Source: Xanthomonas sp. DAR 34887
Lineage (GTDB): Bacteria; Pseudomonadota; Gammaproteobacteria; Xanthomonadales; Xanthomonadaceae
Length of the DNA: 64,000 nucleotides
NCBI RefSeq assembly: GCF_041245805.1
Contig: NZ_CP162490.1
Location: 597,001-661,000, forward strand
Reading direction: 5' to 3'
This document shows, piece by piece, positions 8,737-16,441 of this stretch (positions are counted from its first letter, which is position 1; each line of letters begins with the position of its first letter). The notes under the pieces are model-generated. The model was given only the letters and a program-made list of their open reading frames with translations. It did not search any database and was not told where the DNA came from. The translations under genes and the position numbers were made by a program.

Positions 8737-9258
8737 GTGGCCATCGTCAAGCTTCTTCCTGTTTCCTGCCTGCTCGCACTCTGCGGTCTGACCGCGGCGT
8801 GCAAGGGCGGGTCTTCCGCGCCGGCGCCGACTGCGCCATCCGCCGCCTTTGCGCCAGCGACCGCGCCTGCGCCGAATCCGCAAGCATCGAGCACGCCGTC
8901 CACCGAGGCCGATGCGGCCGCCGTACCGTCGAAACCTTCAAGTGACAACGTCGTCCTGCGGCCGTCCTATGACGCATGCATCAGCGCCGCTGCGGGCGTG
9001 ACCCCGGCGATGCAGGACTGCATCGACACCGAATACGCCTACCAGGATGGCCGCTTGAACACGGTCTACAAGGCGTTGATGGCCAAGCTGGAGGACGCGG
9101 AAAGGAGCGCGCTGCGCGAACGGCAACGCAAGTGGATCGCCGATCGCGACGAGAAGTGCTTCTACGATCCCGACAGCGGCCAGGCCGGGCGCGTGGATGC
9201 CGCCGAGTGCCGTCTCGACATGACCGACAAGCGCGCGGACGCACTGGAAGCGCGCTGA
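8737..9258 (+). CDS. LprI/DUF1311-like lipoprotein, candidate immunity protein
   Basis: Translation most likely starts at GTG 8737, with AAGGCG upstream, because this yields a signal peptide with lipobox LTAAC. A Pro/Ala/Ser-rich linker of about 45 residues follows. The C-terminal 100 residues (YDACISAAAGVTPAMQDC.., QRKWIADRDEKC..) have the spaced cysteines and the QRKW motif of the DUF1311/LprI family, some members of which inhibit lysozyme-like enzymes. Length is 173 residues. A lipid-anchored lysozyme-inhibitor fold directly downstream of a candidate peptidoglycan-cutting T4SS effector fits an X-Tfi self-protection protein. Immunity genes of this system more often lie upstream of the effector, so the pairing is an inference. 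Confidence 0.85.
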   Translation: MAIVKLLPVSCLLALCGLTAACKGGSSAPAPTAPSAAFAPATAPAPNPQASSTPSTEADAAAVPSKPSSDNVVLRPSYDACISAAAGVTPAMQDCIDTEYAYQDGRLNTVYKALMAKLEDAERSALRERQRKWIADRDEKCFYDPDSGQAGRVDAAECRLDMTDKRADALEAR

Positions 9259-9515
9259 TTCCTGCTGGTGCAGGCGCAGATCAAGGGCCAGCAGCTACCT
9301 GGACGCAATCGGCAGCGTCGCAAGGGCGTTCCCCATGCGTCCGCGCCGCTGGCGCCATCGCGCTGCGAAGGCGCCAGTTCGGGCCTTGCGATGGGGTCTG
9401 CGGGGGGCGGGGGCACGCCGTGGTTGGCGAAGTACCGCGGCGAGCGTACGCGCCTGGCGACCAAAGCCGAGCGAGGAGATGGTCCGTCGTGCGGGCGATG
9501 GCCTATGCTGGGTCC

Positions 9516-10295
9516 ATGGCGTATTTCTTCTCCGACGTGCTGCATCCTGTGCTGCCTCACCTGCGTCGGGCAGTGCATGCATGCCGGCTCGTGCTCGTGC
9601 TGTTCGCCGCATGCGCCATCACTTGGCCGGGCAGCGCGTTGGGCGCGGCGGCCACGCCGGCCGTGTCGCCGGCGACCACGCCCGCGCAAGCCGGGCTGGT
9701 GGACGTGCACGACGTCGCGCCGGAGATCGCGCTGGACATCCGCTACGCCGGCCACGACAACTTCACTGGCCGCCCGGTGCCCGGTTACGACGCGCCGAAG
9801 TGCTATCTGCTGGCCCCGACCGCGCAGGCGCTGGCGCGCGTGCAGCGCGCGTTGCGCACCGAGGGCTATGGCCTGCAGGTGTTCGATTGCTACCGGCCGC
9901 AGCGCTCGGTGCGTGCCTTCGTGGCCTGGGCGGGCGACCTCGGCGACCAGGTCGCCAAGGCGCGCTACTACCCGCATCTGGACAAGCGCGTGCTGCTCGG
10001 CGACTACATCGCCGAAACCTCCGGCCACAGCCGCGGCGCGACGCTGGACCTTGGCCTGCTCGACTGCCGCAGCGGCCGTTGCGCGCCGCTGGACATGGGC
10101 ACCGGCTTCGACTTCTTCGATCCCTTGGCGCACACCGACGCGGAAGGGATCGATGCGGCCCAGCGCGCGAACCGTCAGCGCCTGATGCGCGCGATGGCGG
10201 CGCAGGGCTTCGTCAACTATTCGTTGGAGTGGTGGCACTACACCTTCCAACCCGAACCCAGCCCCGACACCGCCTACGATGTGCCGGTACGCTAG
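9516..10295 (+). CDS. D-alanyl-D-alanine dipeptidase, VanX/DdpX family, exported
   Basis: The 259-residue protein has an N-terminal hydrophobic export segment (LVLVLFAACAI) and the zinc dipeptidase signature: SGHSRGATLD at 169-178 (His171, Asp178 as ligands) and EWWH at 238-241 (Glu238 catalytic, His241 ligand). These enzymes split D-Ala-D-Ala. In vancomycin producers and resistant bacteria this removes the drug target, while DdpX-type enzymes serve in recycling or starvation. Here a periplasmic recycling role is more likely, as no vanHA genes are near. An in-frame ATG at 9498 would add six residues. It continues the cell-wall theme of the preceding genes. Confidence 0.9.
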   Translation: MAYFFSDVLHPVLPHLRRAVHACRLVLVLFAACAITWPGSALGAAATPAVSPATTPAQAGLVDVHDVAPEIALDIRYAGHDNFTGRPVPGYDAPKCYLLAPTAQALARVQRALRTEGYGLQVFDCYRPQRSVRAFVAWAGDLGDQVAKARYYPHLDKRVLLGDYIAETSGHSRGATLDLGLLDCRSGRCAPLDMGTGFDFFDPLAHTDAEGIDAAQRANRQRLMRAMAAQGFVNYSLEWWHYTFQPEPSPDTAYDVPVR

Positions 10296-10324
10296 GCGTT
10301 CGCCTCGCTTCCCAGGTCAAGCCC

Positions 10325-10525
10325 ATGTCCGGCATGCAACAACACTTCATCGACCTGCAGTGCCCGTATTGCGGCGAATGGATCGACCTGGCGCTGGACC
10401 CGTCGGTGGAGGCGCAACAATACGTGGAGGATTGCCAGGTCTGCTGCCGGCCGATGCTGGTGACGGTGCGCTGGGACGAAGACGGCGCACCGGTGGTGAG
10501 CGCCAGTGCCGAGAACGATGGCTGA
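10325..10525 (+). CDS. CPXCG-motif cysteine-rich small protein
   Basis: A 66-residue acidic protein with two cysteine pairs, CPYCG near residue 13 and CQVCC near residue 37, which probably bind one zinc ion. This matches the small CPXCG family of unknown function found widely in gammaproteobacteria. It starts 29 bases after the dipeptidase stop and may share its transcript. Confidence 0.85.
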   Translation: MSGMQQHFIDLQCPYCGEWIDLALDPSVEAQQYVEDCQVCCRPMLVTVRWDEDGAPVVSASAENDG

Positions 10526-10717
10526 CGTGGTTCCTGGCTGTCGCTTGCCGGTGTGAGCGCGGCTTTCGCGGGCCTCGCGCAATAGCGACGGTGAAGCGCC
10601 GACATTGCCCTTGCCACGAGCCTCCACACGCGTTTTCGGAATGGCAGTGCTCAGGACCGCACGCAGGCAGCCACACCGCCTAGACTGGCGCTTCTCCTCG
10701 CATCAGGAAGCACCGCA

Positions 10718-11107
10718 ATGAACCTCCCGCTGCACTTCGGCCTGCTGGGCTCGCTCGAAGCCGGGCTGATCGCGTTCGCGGTCGGGTTCCTGGTGTACGC
10801 GGTGTGGCACCGCCTGTGCCGCTGGCTGCACTGGTCCGAGGGGCATGCGCTAGGCTGGTCGTGCGTGATCGCGGTCGCCGCGTCGGCCGGGATCGATTGC
10901 TGGAACCTGTTCTACACCGGCATCGTGCGCCTGGAATCGCCGTTGTACGCGCGGTTGGCGCTGGCCAGCATCCACGATCCGAACGAGCTGGGCTCGCGGG
11001 TGGTGCTGGAAGTGTCAGGGGCGCTCGCCGGCGTCGCGGCGGCCTGGGTCGCGTTCAGTTCGCGTTCAAGCGAAAAATCCACCCACGAGGAACGCGAAAT
11101 CGGGTGA
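10718..11107 (+). CDS. Small integral membrane protein, unknown function
   Basis: A 129-residue protein with about three predicted membrane helices (SLEAGLIAFAVGFLVYAV, ALGWSCVIAVAASAGI, VVLEVSGALAGVAAAW) and a short charged C-terminus. I do not recognise a family. AGGAAG about 10 bases upstream of ATG 10718 could serve as RBS. Confidence 0.75.
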   Translation: MNLPLHFGLLGSLEAGLIAFAVGFLVYAVWHRLCRWLHWSEGHALGWSCVIAVAASAGIDCWNLFYTGIVRLESPLYARLALASIHDPNELGSRVVLEVSGALAGVAAAWVAFSSRSSEKSTHEEREIG

Positions 11108-11332
11108 AACACACGCTTTTTTTCCAAGTTCCGAACGGCTCGAACGAAGGCCTTACCGCGCGCTCACCAATCACTAACCAGGCCGGTAGCGCGTGTTTTG
11201 ACCGCGGTGGTTAACGAAGTGTTGGATGCGTTTTTTTGCAGGGGAATGGATTCAGCCTGGCGCGGGCACGGTGTAGCTATGCACCGGATCGAACCGGGCA
11301 TGCCACAACCGAGAGAGCAAAGGAGACCACCC

Positions 11333-11689
11333 ATGAACATTCGCAACCGCACGCCGCTGATCGGGACCGCCGCCATTCTCGCCGCCGCACTGGCCATGCC
11401 GGCCTTCGCCCAGGATGCGCAGAGCGATGCCGCTACCCAGGCGCAGTCGCCCACCAGCGCGACCGGACAGCCCGCACAATCCGGCGCGTCCGGCGGCGGC
11501 CAGACCTGGGCCGATGTCGACACCGACAGCGACGGCGCCATCAGCAAGCAGGAAGCGCAGGTCAATGCCGGCCTCAGCCAGATCTTTGCGCAGGCCGATG
11601 CCGATCACGACGGCAAGCTGACCCCGGACGAATACAAGGCGTATGTCGCCAAACAGCAGGGCGGCGCCGCCGGCAGCAACGGTCAGTAA
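11333..11689 (+). CDS. Secreted EF-hand calcium-binding protein
   Basis: A 118-residue protein with a signal peptide (ILAAALAMPAFAQD), a Gln/Ser/Ala-rich spacer and two EF-hand loops, DTDSDGAISKQE and DADHDGKLTPDE, each with Asp at positions 1, 3 and 5 and Glu at 12. It is predicted to bind calcium in the periplasm or outside the cell. RBS AAGGAG lies nine bases before ATG 11333. A second secreted EF-hand gene follows after a terminator. Confidence 0.88.
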   Translation: MNIRNRTPLIGTAAILAAALAMPAFAQDAQSDAATQAQSPTSATGQPAQSGASGGGQTWADVDTDSDGAISKQEAQVNAGLSQIFAQADADHDGKLTPDEYKAYVAKQQGGAAGSNGQ

Positions 11690-11799
11690 CGCCGACGACG
11701 GCAAGGCGCCGCGGCCGGTATGCGCACAGACGAGGGCGTATGCCGTTCGCGGCGCGGAGACGACGTGACTGGCTTGATCGAACGTGAAAGAGACTGTGA

Positions 11800-11832
11800 G
11801 GAAGGGCGGCCTGGTGCCGCCCTTCCGCGTTT
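11800..11832 (+). terminator. Rho-independent terminator after the EF-hand gene
   Basis: A perfect 11-bp stem (GGAAGGGCGGC at 11800-11810 with its complement at 11816-11826, loop CTGGT) is followed by GCGTTTTG. Confidence 0.75.
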
Positions 11833-11929
11833 TGCAGTGAAACCGCAGCGTCGATGCGGTCTGACATCGGTGCGGCCATAGGCACGCCGCAAGGAGTAGG
11901 GTGTCCATTCGCCTTGGATGGGACCACCC

Positions 11930-12343
11930 ATGCGTTCTACCCGCTATTCGCTGCGCCTGTGCCTGGCATCGTCATTGGCGGCTGTTGCCGCCATCGGCGC
12001 GGCCGCGCCGCAGCAGAATCCTGCCGCACCCGTCTTGCCCCTTCCTGCGCCGACACCCGCGCCCACCCCGGCGCCGGCGCCGCTGCCGCCATTGCCCGCG
12101 CCGCCGGCATCGACCCTGCCGGTACCGGCCGCACCTGCCAGCGACGCCGGCGCCATGGCTGGCGCGCGCAGTTTCGCCGCCCTGGACCTGGACCGCGACG
12201 GCCGCATCGACCGTACGGAGGCCGCCGCCGACCCGGTCCTGCGCGAAACCTTCGACACGTTCGACGCCGATGCCGACGGCGCGTTGTCGCGCGAGGAGTA
12301 CGCGCACTATCAGCCCGGCCCCGGCGATCCTGCAGCGCAATAA
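11930..12343 (+). CDS. Second secreted EF-hand protein with Pro/Ala-rich linker
   Basis: A 137-residue protein with a signal peptide (CLASSLAAVAAIGAAA), a Pro/Ala/Thr-rich spacer of about 45 residues and two EF-hand loops, DLDRDGRIDRTE and DADADGALSREE. The start at 11930 gives the better signal sequence; an in-frame ATG at 11918 adds four residues. It is similar in plan to the preceding EF-hand gene but has its own upstream region, so the two look like diverged paralogs. Confidence 0.85.
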   Translation: MRSTRYSLRLCLASSLAAVAAIGAAAPQQNPAAPVLPLPAPTPAPTPAPAPLPPLPAPPASTLPVPAAPASDAGAMAGARSFAALDLDRDGRIDRTEAAADPVLRETFDTFDADADGALSREEYAHYQPGPGDPAAQ

Positions 12344-12365
12344 GCGGCACTGCTATGCTTGCGCG

Positions 12366-13133
12366 ATGCCTACTTCTACCGCTCTGCGTTCCTCCGCCAT
12401 CGCGCTGGTCGGCTTCGACGGCGACGATACGCTGTGGAAAAGCGAGGACTATTACCGCGACGCCGAAGCCGCGTTCGAGGCCATCCTCGGCCAGTACCTG
12501 GATCTGCGCGACGTCGGCACCCAGCAGCATCTGCTGACGGTGGAGCGGCGCAATCTGAAAGTGTTCGGCTACGGCGCCAAGGGCATGACCCTGTCGATGA
12601 TCGAGGCGGCGATCGAGCTGACCGATGCGCGCATTTCCGCGCGCGATGTGCAGCGCATCGTCGAGATCGGTCGCGCCACGCTGCAGCATCCGGTGGACGT
12701 GATCGACGGCGTGCGCGAGGCGGTGGCGGCGATCGCCGCCGATTTCGAGGTGGTGCTGATCACCAAGGGCGATCTGTTCCACCAGGAAGCGAAGATCGCG
12801 CAATCCGGGCTCGGCGCGCTGTTCCCGCGCATCGAGATCGTGTCGGAGAAGGACCCCAGGACCTACGCCAAGGTGCTGGCCGAATTCGGCATCGGCGCCG
12901 AGCGCTTCGTGATGATCGGCAACTCGCTGCGCTCGGACGTGGAGCCGGTGCTCGCGCTCGGCGGCTGGGGCATCCATACGCCCTATGCCACCACCTGGGC
13001 ACACGAGGCCGAGCATGGCGTGGCTGCCGACGAGCCGCGTTTGCGCGAGGTGGCCACGGCGGCCGACTGGCCGCAGGCGGTGGCCGATCTGGACCGGCAT
13101 GCGGCGGAGCAGGGTGTCTTGCCGCTGGGGTGA
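12366..13133 (+). CDS. HAD-superfamily hydrolase
   Basis: A 255-residue cytoplasmic protein with the four haloacid dehalogenase motifs: I in GFDGDDTLWKSEDYY (nucleophile Asp and acid/base Asp), II in VLITKGD, III with a Lys in SEKDPRTYAK, and IV in MIGNSLRSDVEP. The helical cap between motifs I and II places it in subclass I, which mostly comprises small-molecule phosphatases. The substrate cannot be told. It begins 22 bases after the EF-hand gene. Confidence 0.88.
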   Translation: MPTSTALRSSAIALVGFDGDDTLWKSEDYYRDAEAAFEAILGQYLDLRDVGTQQHLLTVERRNLKVFGYGAKGMTLSMIEAAIELTDARISARDVQRIVEIGRATLQHPVDVIDGVREAVAAIAADFEVVLITKGDLFHQEAKIAQSGLGALFPRIEIVSEKDPRTYAKVLAEFGIGAERFVMIGNSLRSDVEPVLALGGWGIHTPYATTWAHEAEHGVAADEPRLREVATAADWPQAVADLDRHAAEQGVLPLG

Positions 13134-13442
13134 TAACGCTTGCGGGTGCCCGTCCCCTAGGCCTCGATCACCGCGCCGCCGGTGTGGGCAGCGATTAAGG
13201 CAGCAGGCGTTGGTAGCGGCAGCACGTGAGCGCGCGCTTCGTGTTGACCGGTGTGCTGTAGGAGCGCCGGAGCGGAGTGGCTGCGTCCCATTGGTGCCGA
13301 TGCTTCCCATCCGGGCACCCGGCGCCAGGAAAAGCCGAGCGCATCGGCCATGGCGGGGAGTGCGCGCCTTGCGGGCCTTCCTTGACGGGCGCACCGGCCG
13401 CGCCAGCCTGACAGCGATGCCGGCATCCGGCAGAATCGACGC
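13134..13442. other. 309-base gap, nothing recognised
   Basis: No gene, clear hairpin or known repeat could be supported between the HAD hydrolase and the next gene. Confidence 0.4.
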
Positions 13443-13982
13443 ATGCCGTCCTGCCTGCGCTCCGTCTGCCTGATCCTGCCGCTGGCGCTAGGCGTGGCGA
13501 GCGTCGCAATGGCTCAGGAGGCGGCGCCGAGCGCGGCTGCGGCGGACGCGGCCGTGCCCGGCAGCGGCGACGCCTGGGTGGACCGCCAGCTGCTGGATAT
13601 CGACCGCTATGCCGCGCGCTATCCGGACAGCTTCCTGGATGAGGTGGCGCGCTATGCGCAGGTGCCGCGCGGCTATGCCGAGGCGCTGCTGCGCGAGCGG
13701 CGCTGGCCGCCGCGCGACATCTACTTCGCCTGCTTCCTGGCCGAGGCGGCGGGGCTGCCGTACCGCGAGGTGGTGCGGGCGCGGGCCGGCGCCGGCCCGG
13801 CCGCGAGCTGGGCGGACGTGGCGACCGCGTTGCAGGTCGAGCCGGGTTCGCTGACCTACCGCGCGCTGCGCCACGCCATCGTCGCCAGTTACGATCACTG
13901 GGACCGTCCGATCGCGCTGGATGCGCTGTTGCGCCGCCAACTCGGCGACCGCGCGCAGCGCGACGAGGCGGCGGCGCAGTAA
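13443..13982 (+). CDS. Exported protein of unknown function
   Basis: A 179-residue protein with a signal peptide (CLILPLALGVASVAMAQ) and a mature part dominated by charged helices, for example AWVDRQLLDIDRYAARYP and REVVRARAGAG. No domain is recognised. It is probably a periplasmic helical protein. Confidence 0.75.
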   Translation: MPSCLRSVCLILPLALGVASVAMAQEAAPSAAAADAAVPGSGDAWVDRQLLDIDRYAARYPDSFLDEVARYAQVPRGYAEALLRERRWPPRDIYFACFLAEAAGLPYREVVRARAGAGPAASWADVATALQVEPGSLTYRALRHAIVASYDHWDRPIALDALLRRQLGDRAQRDEAAAQ

Positions 13983-14083
13983 GCGGCCGACGCCGTACAG
14001 GACGCAGTCGGCGGTGCGCGGCTGATCGGGACTTCGCTCGGACGCACGCCGTCCCGCGCCAATGCGGCTCAGCCCTTGTGGGA

Positions 14084-14418
14084 GCGACTTCAGGGCACCT
14101 CTAATAACTCCATTCCGGAAGCTGCACGCTGCGCGTGCGATGGCGTGTTCCTTTTTCCTGTCGCGGCTGAAGCCGCTCCTACACAAGCGCGCCGCTCTTG
14201 TAGGAGCGGCTTCAGCCGCGACAGGAGAACGGAGTGGCCGTGATGCCGAGGCGTCCATGAATAACGCGGCCGCAACGCCACCGAGTCTACGGCCAATGCG
14301 TCTTTACCCATCGCATCTCGTCCGTATCGATGCCGGAACCTGCGGCCTGGGCGTGTCGGCGTCTCGCAAGTGCATCGACATGCTTTTTTGGGGGGTATTA
14401 GAGGTGCCTTGAAGTCGC
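14084..14418. mobile_element. MITE-like non-autonomous element with 23-bp terminal inverted repeats
   Basis: The left end (14084-14106) and right end (14396-14418) are inverted copies of each other with one mismatch, sharing the core GGCACCTCTAATA. The 335 bases between hold no gene that I can support, and no transposase is present. A perfect 27-bp inverted repeat (14157-14225) is nested inside. The outer GCGACTTCA could belong to a REP sequence into which the element inserted rather than to the element itself, so the true ends may be GGCACCTC..GAGGTGCC. Confidence 0.65.
14157..14225. repeat. Perfect long palindrome (REP/BIME-like)
   Basis: Bases 14157-14183 are the exact reverse complement of 14199-14225 with a 15-base loop. 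The core GTAGGAGCGGCTTCAGCC is shared with the palindrome at 59320-59385. Confidence 0.85.
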
Positions 14419-14594
14419 GACGCGTCATACTTTTCGCACTTGTCGGGCGGCTTCCGCTGAAACCGGGAAGCGCCGCTGGCGCTCACCCCATGGCAGCAAT
14501 CCGCCCGCACGACTGGCCGCGCCGTCGCCGCGGCGCGAGAATAGGCGTTCTGCCGGACCTGGTGCCCGGCGCTACCGCCGCTCCGGACCGTCCG

Positions 14595-15956
14595 ATGACC
14601 ACTGCTTTCGTTTCGCCCGATGCCATCCGCAGCCTGTTCGCGCAGGCCATGTCCGACATGTACCGCACCGAGGTGCCGCTGTACGGCACGCTGATGGAGC
14701 TGGTGGCGCAGGTCAACGCGGCGACCCTGGCCGCCGATCCTGCCCTGGACGCGCAGCTCCAGCGCAACGACGAGCGCGCGCGGCTGGACCAGGAGCGGCA
14801 TGGCGCGATCCGCGTCGGCAGCGCCAAGGAACTGGCCACGCTGCGGCGCCTGTTCGCGGTGATGGGCATGCATCCGGTCGGTTACTACGACCTGTCGGTG
14901 GCCGGGGTGCCGGTGCATTCCACCGCGTTCCGCCCGCTCGATGCGGCGGCGCTGGCGCGTAATCCGTTCCGCGTGTTCACCTCGTTGCTGCGGCTGGAAC
15001 TGATCGAGGACCCGGCGCTGCGCGCGCAGGCCGCACAGATCCTCGCGCAGCGGCGCATCTTCACCGAAGGCGCGTTGCAGTTGATCGAACGCTGCGAGCG
15101 CGACGGAGGCCTGGCCGAGGCCGACGCGCAGCGCTTCGTTGCCGAGGCACTGGAGACCTTCCGCTGGCACAGCGACGCCACGGTGACGCTGCCGACCTAT
15201 CGCGCGTTGAGCGATGCGCACAAGCTGATCGCCGACGTGGTCAGTTTCCACGGCCCGCATATCAACCACCTGACCCCGCGCACGCTGGACATCGATGCGG
15301 CGCAGGCGGAAATGCTGCGCCGGGGCATCGACGCCAAGGCGGTGATCGAAGGCCCGCCACGCCGGCGCTGCCCGATCCTGTTGCGCCAGACCAGCTTCAA
15401 GGCGCTGGAGGAAACGGTGCGCTTTCCGGCCGGCGATGGCGCTGCCGAGGCCGGTACCCACACCGCGCGCTTCGGCGAGATCGAGCAGCGCGGTCTGGCG
15501 CTGACGCCGAAGGGGCGCGCGCTGTACGACGCCCTGCTGGAGCGCGCGCGCGCCGCCGAGGGCAGCGCCGGCGGCGACTACGCCGCGCGCCTGCAGGCCG
15601 CGTTCGCCGAGTTCCCCGACGATTACGCCACGCTGCGCCGCGAAGGCCTGGGCTATTTCCGCTACGCGCTGACCGAGGCCGGCCGTGGCGCGGGTGCGGC
15701 TGCGCTGGGCGGGCGGCCCGCCGAGTCGTTGATCGCCGACGGCCTGGCCAGCGCCGATCCGATCGTCTACGAGGATTTTCTGCCGGTCAGCGCCGCGGGC
15801 ATCTTCCAGTCCAATCTGGGCGGCGGCGAACAACGCGCCTATGCCGCGCATGCCAATCGCGCCGCGTTCGAGCAGGCGCTGGGCGCGGCGGTGCACGACG
15901 AATTCGCGATCTACGCCGGTATTGAGCGAGCCTCACTGGAAGCGCTGCAGGGCTGA
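14595..15956 (+). CDS. DUF1338 protein, 2-oxoadipate dioxygenase/decarboxylase-like
   Basis: A 453-residue protein of the DUF1338 (YdcJ/HglS) family. Characterised members are Fe(II) enzymes that turn 2-oxoadipate into D-2-hydroxyglutarate and CO2 in lysine catabolism. The likely metal and substrate residues are visible: His69 and Arg73 in ERHGAIR, a second His in FHGPHINHLTPRTLD, and Glu in FGEIEQRG. The C-terminal block YEDFLPVSAAGIFQSNL is also typical. No other lysine-catabolic gene is nearby, so the pathway role is inferred from the family. ATG 14595 is the first start consistent with the family N-terminus. Confidence 0.87.
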   Translation: MTTAFVSPDAIRSLFAQAMSDMYRTEVPLYGTLMELVAQVNAATLAADPALDAQLQRNDERARLDQERHGAIRVGSAKELATLRRLFAVMGMHPVGYYDLSVAGVPVHSTAFRPLDAAALARNPFRVFTSLLRLELIEDPALRAQAAQILAQRRIFTEGALQLIERCERDGGLAEADAQRFVAEALETFRWHSDATVTLPTYRALSDAHKLIADVVSFHGPHINHLTPRTLDIDAAQAEMLRRGIDAKAVIEGPPRRRCPILLRQTSFKALEETVRFPAGDGAAEAGTHTARFGEIEQRGLALTPKGRALYDALLERARAAEGSAGGDYAARLQAAFAEFPDDYATLRREGLGYFRYALTEAGRGAGAAALGGRPAESLIADGLASADPIVYEDFLPVSAAGIFQSNLGGGEQRAYAAHANRAAFEQALGAAVHDEFAIYAGIERASLEALQG

Positions 15957-15965
15957 GCCACCAAA

Positions 15966-16410
15966 AGCCGCTCTCCCGGTGGGAGAGGGGGTGGGGTGAG
16001 GGTAAGGCGCGAAGCGGCTCGCTGAGTTTGGGTCCGCGAGGCTGCGCCCGTACCCTCATCCGCCCCTTCGGGGCACCTTCTCCCGAGGGGAGAAGGGAAC
16101 AGCCGCGAGCCCCTCTCCCGTCGGGAGAGGGGTTGGGGTGAGGGTCCGGCGCGAAGCGACTCGCGGAGTTTGGGTGCACGAGGCTGCGCCCGTACCCTCA
16201 TCCGCCCCTGCGGGGCACCTTCTCCCGATGGGAGAAGGAACAGCCGAGCCCCTCTCCCCCCGGGAGAGGGGTTGGGGTGAGGGTACGGCGCGAAAGCGAC
16301 TCGCGGCGTTTGGGTGCATGAGCTGCGCCCGTACCCTCATCCGCCCTTCGGGCACCTTCCCCCCGAAAAGGGGGCCATGGTCCCGATGGGAGAAGGGGAA
16401 CAGCCAGGAC
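15966..16410. repeat. Three tandem copies of a ~140-bp palindromic repeat
   Basis: Copies start near 15966, 16109 and 16248. Each contains an inner palindrome (CTCTCCCGTCGGGAGAG or variant), then GGGGTGAGGGT, a variable middle with GCGCGAAGCG, then CGCCCGTACCCTCATCCGCC and a second palindrome (CTTCTCCCGATGGGAGAAGG). The third copy carries an extra CCCCGAAAAGGGGG block. The array fills the gap between convergent genes and could act as a terminator or 3'-end barrier. It is not a CRISPR: the units have no constant-repeat/unique-spacer pattern. Confidence 0.85.
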
Positions 16411-16441
16411 ACCAGACGCCGCGCGAGCACGGCGACCTCGA

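Noticed and set aside
9516..10295. Vancomycin-resistance cluster (VanX here, VanW at 48763)
   Set aside because: The genes are 38 kb apart and no vanH, vanA, vanR or vanS genes are present; VanX-like enzymes also serve wall recycling.
15966..16410. Possible CRISPR array
   Set aside because: Units are about 140 bases, similar along their whole length and palindromic, with no short constant repeat and unique spacers, and no cas genes nearby.
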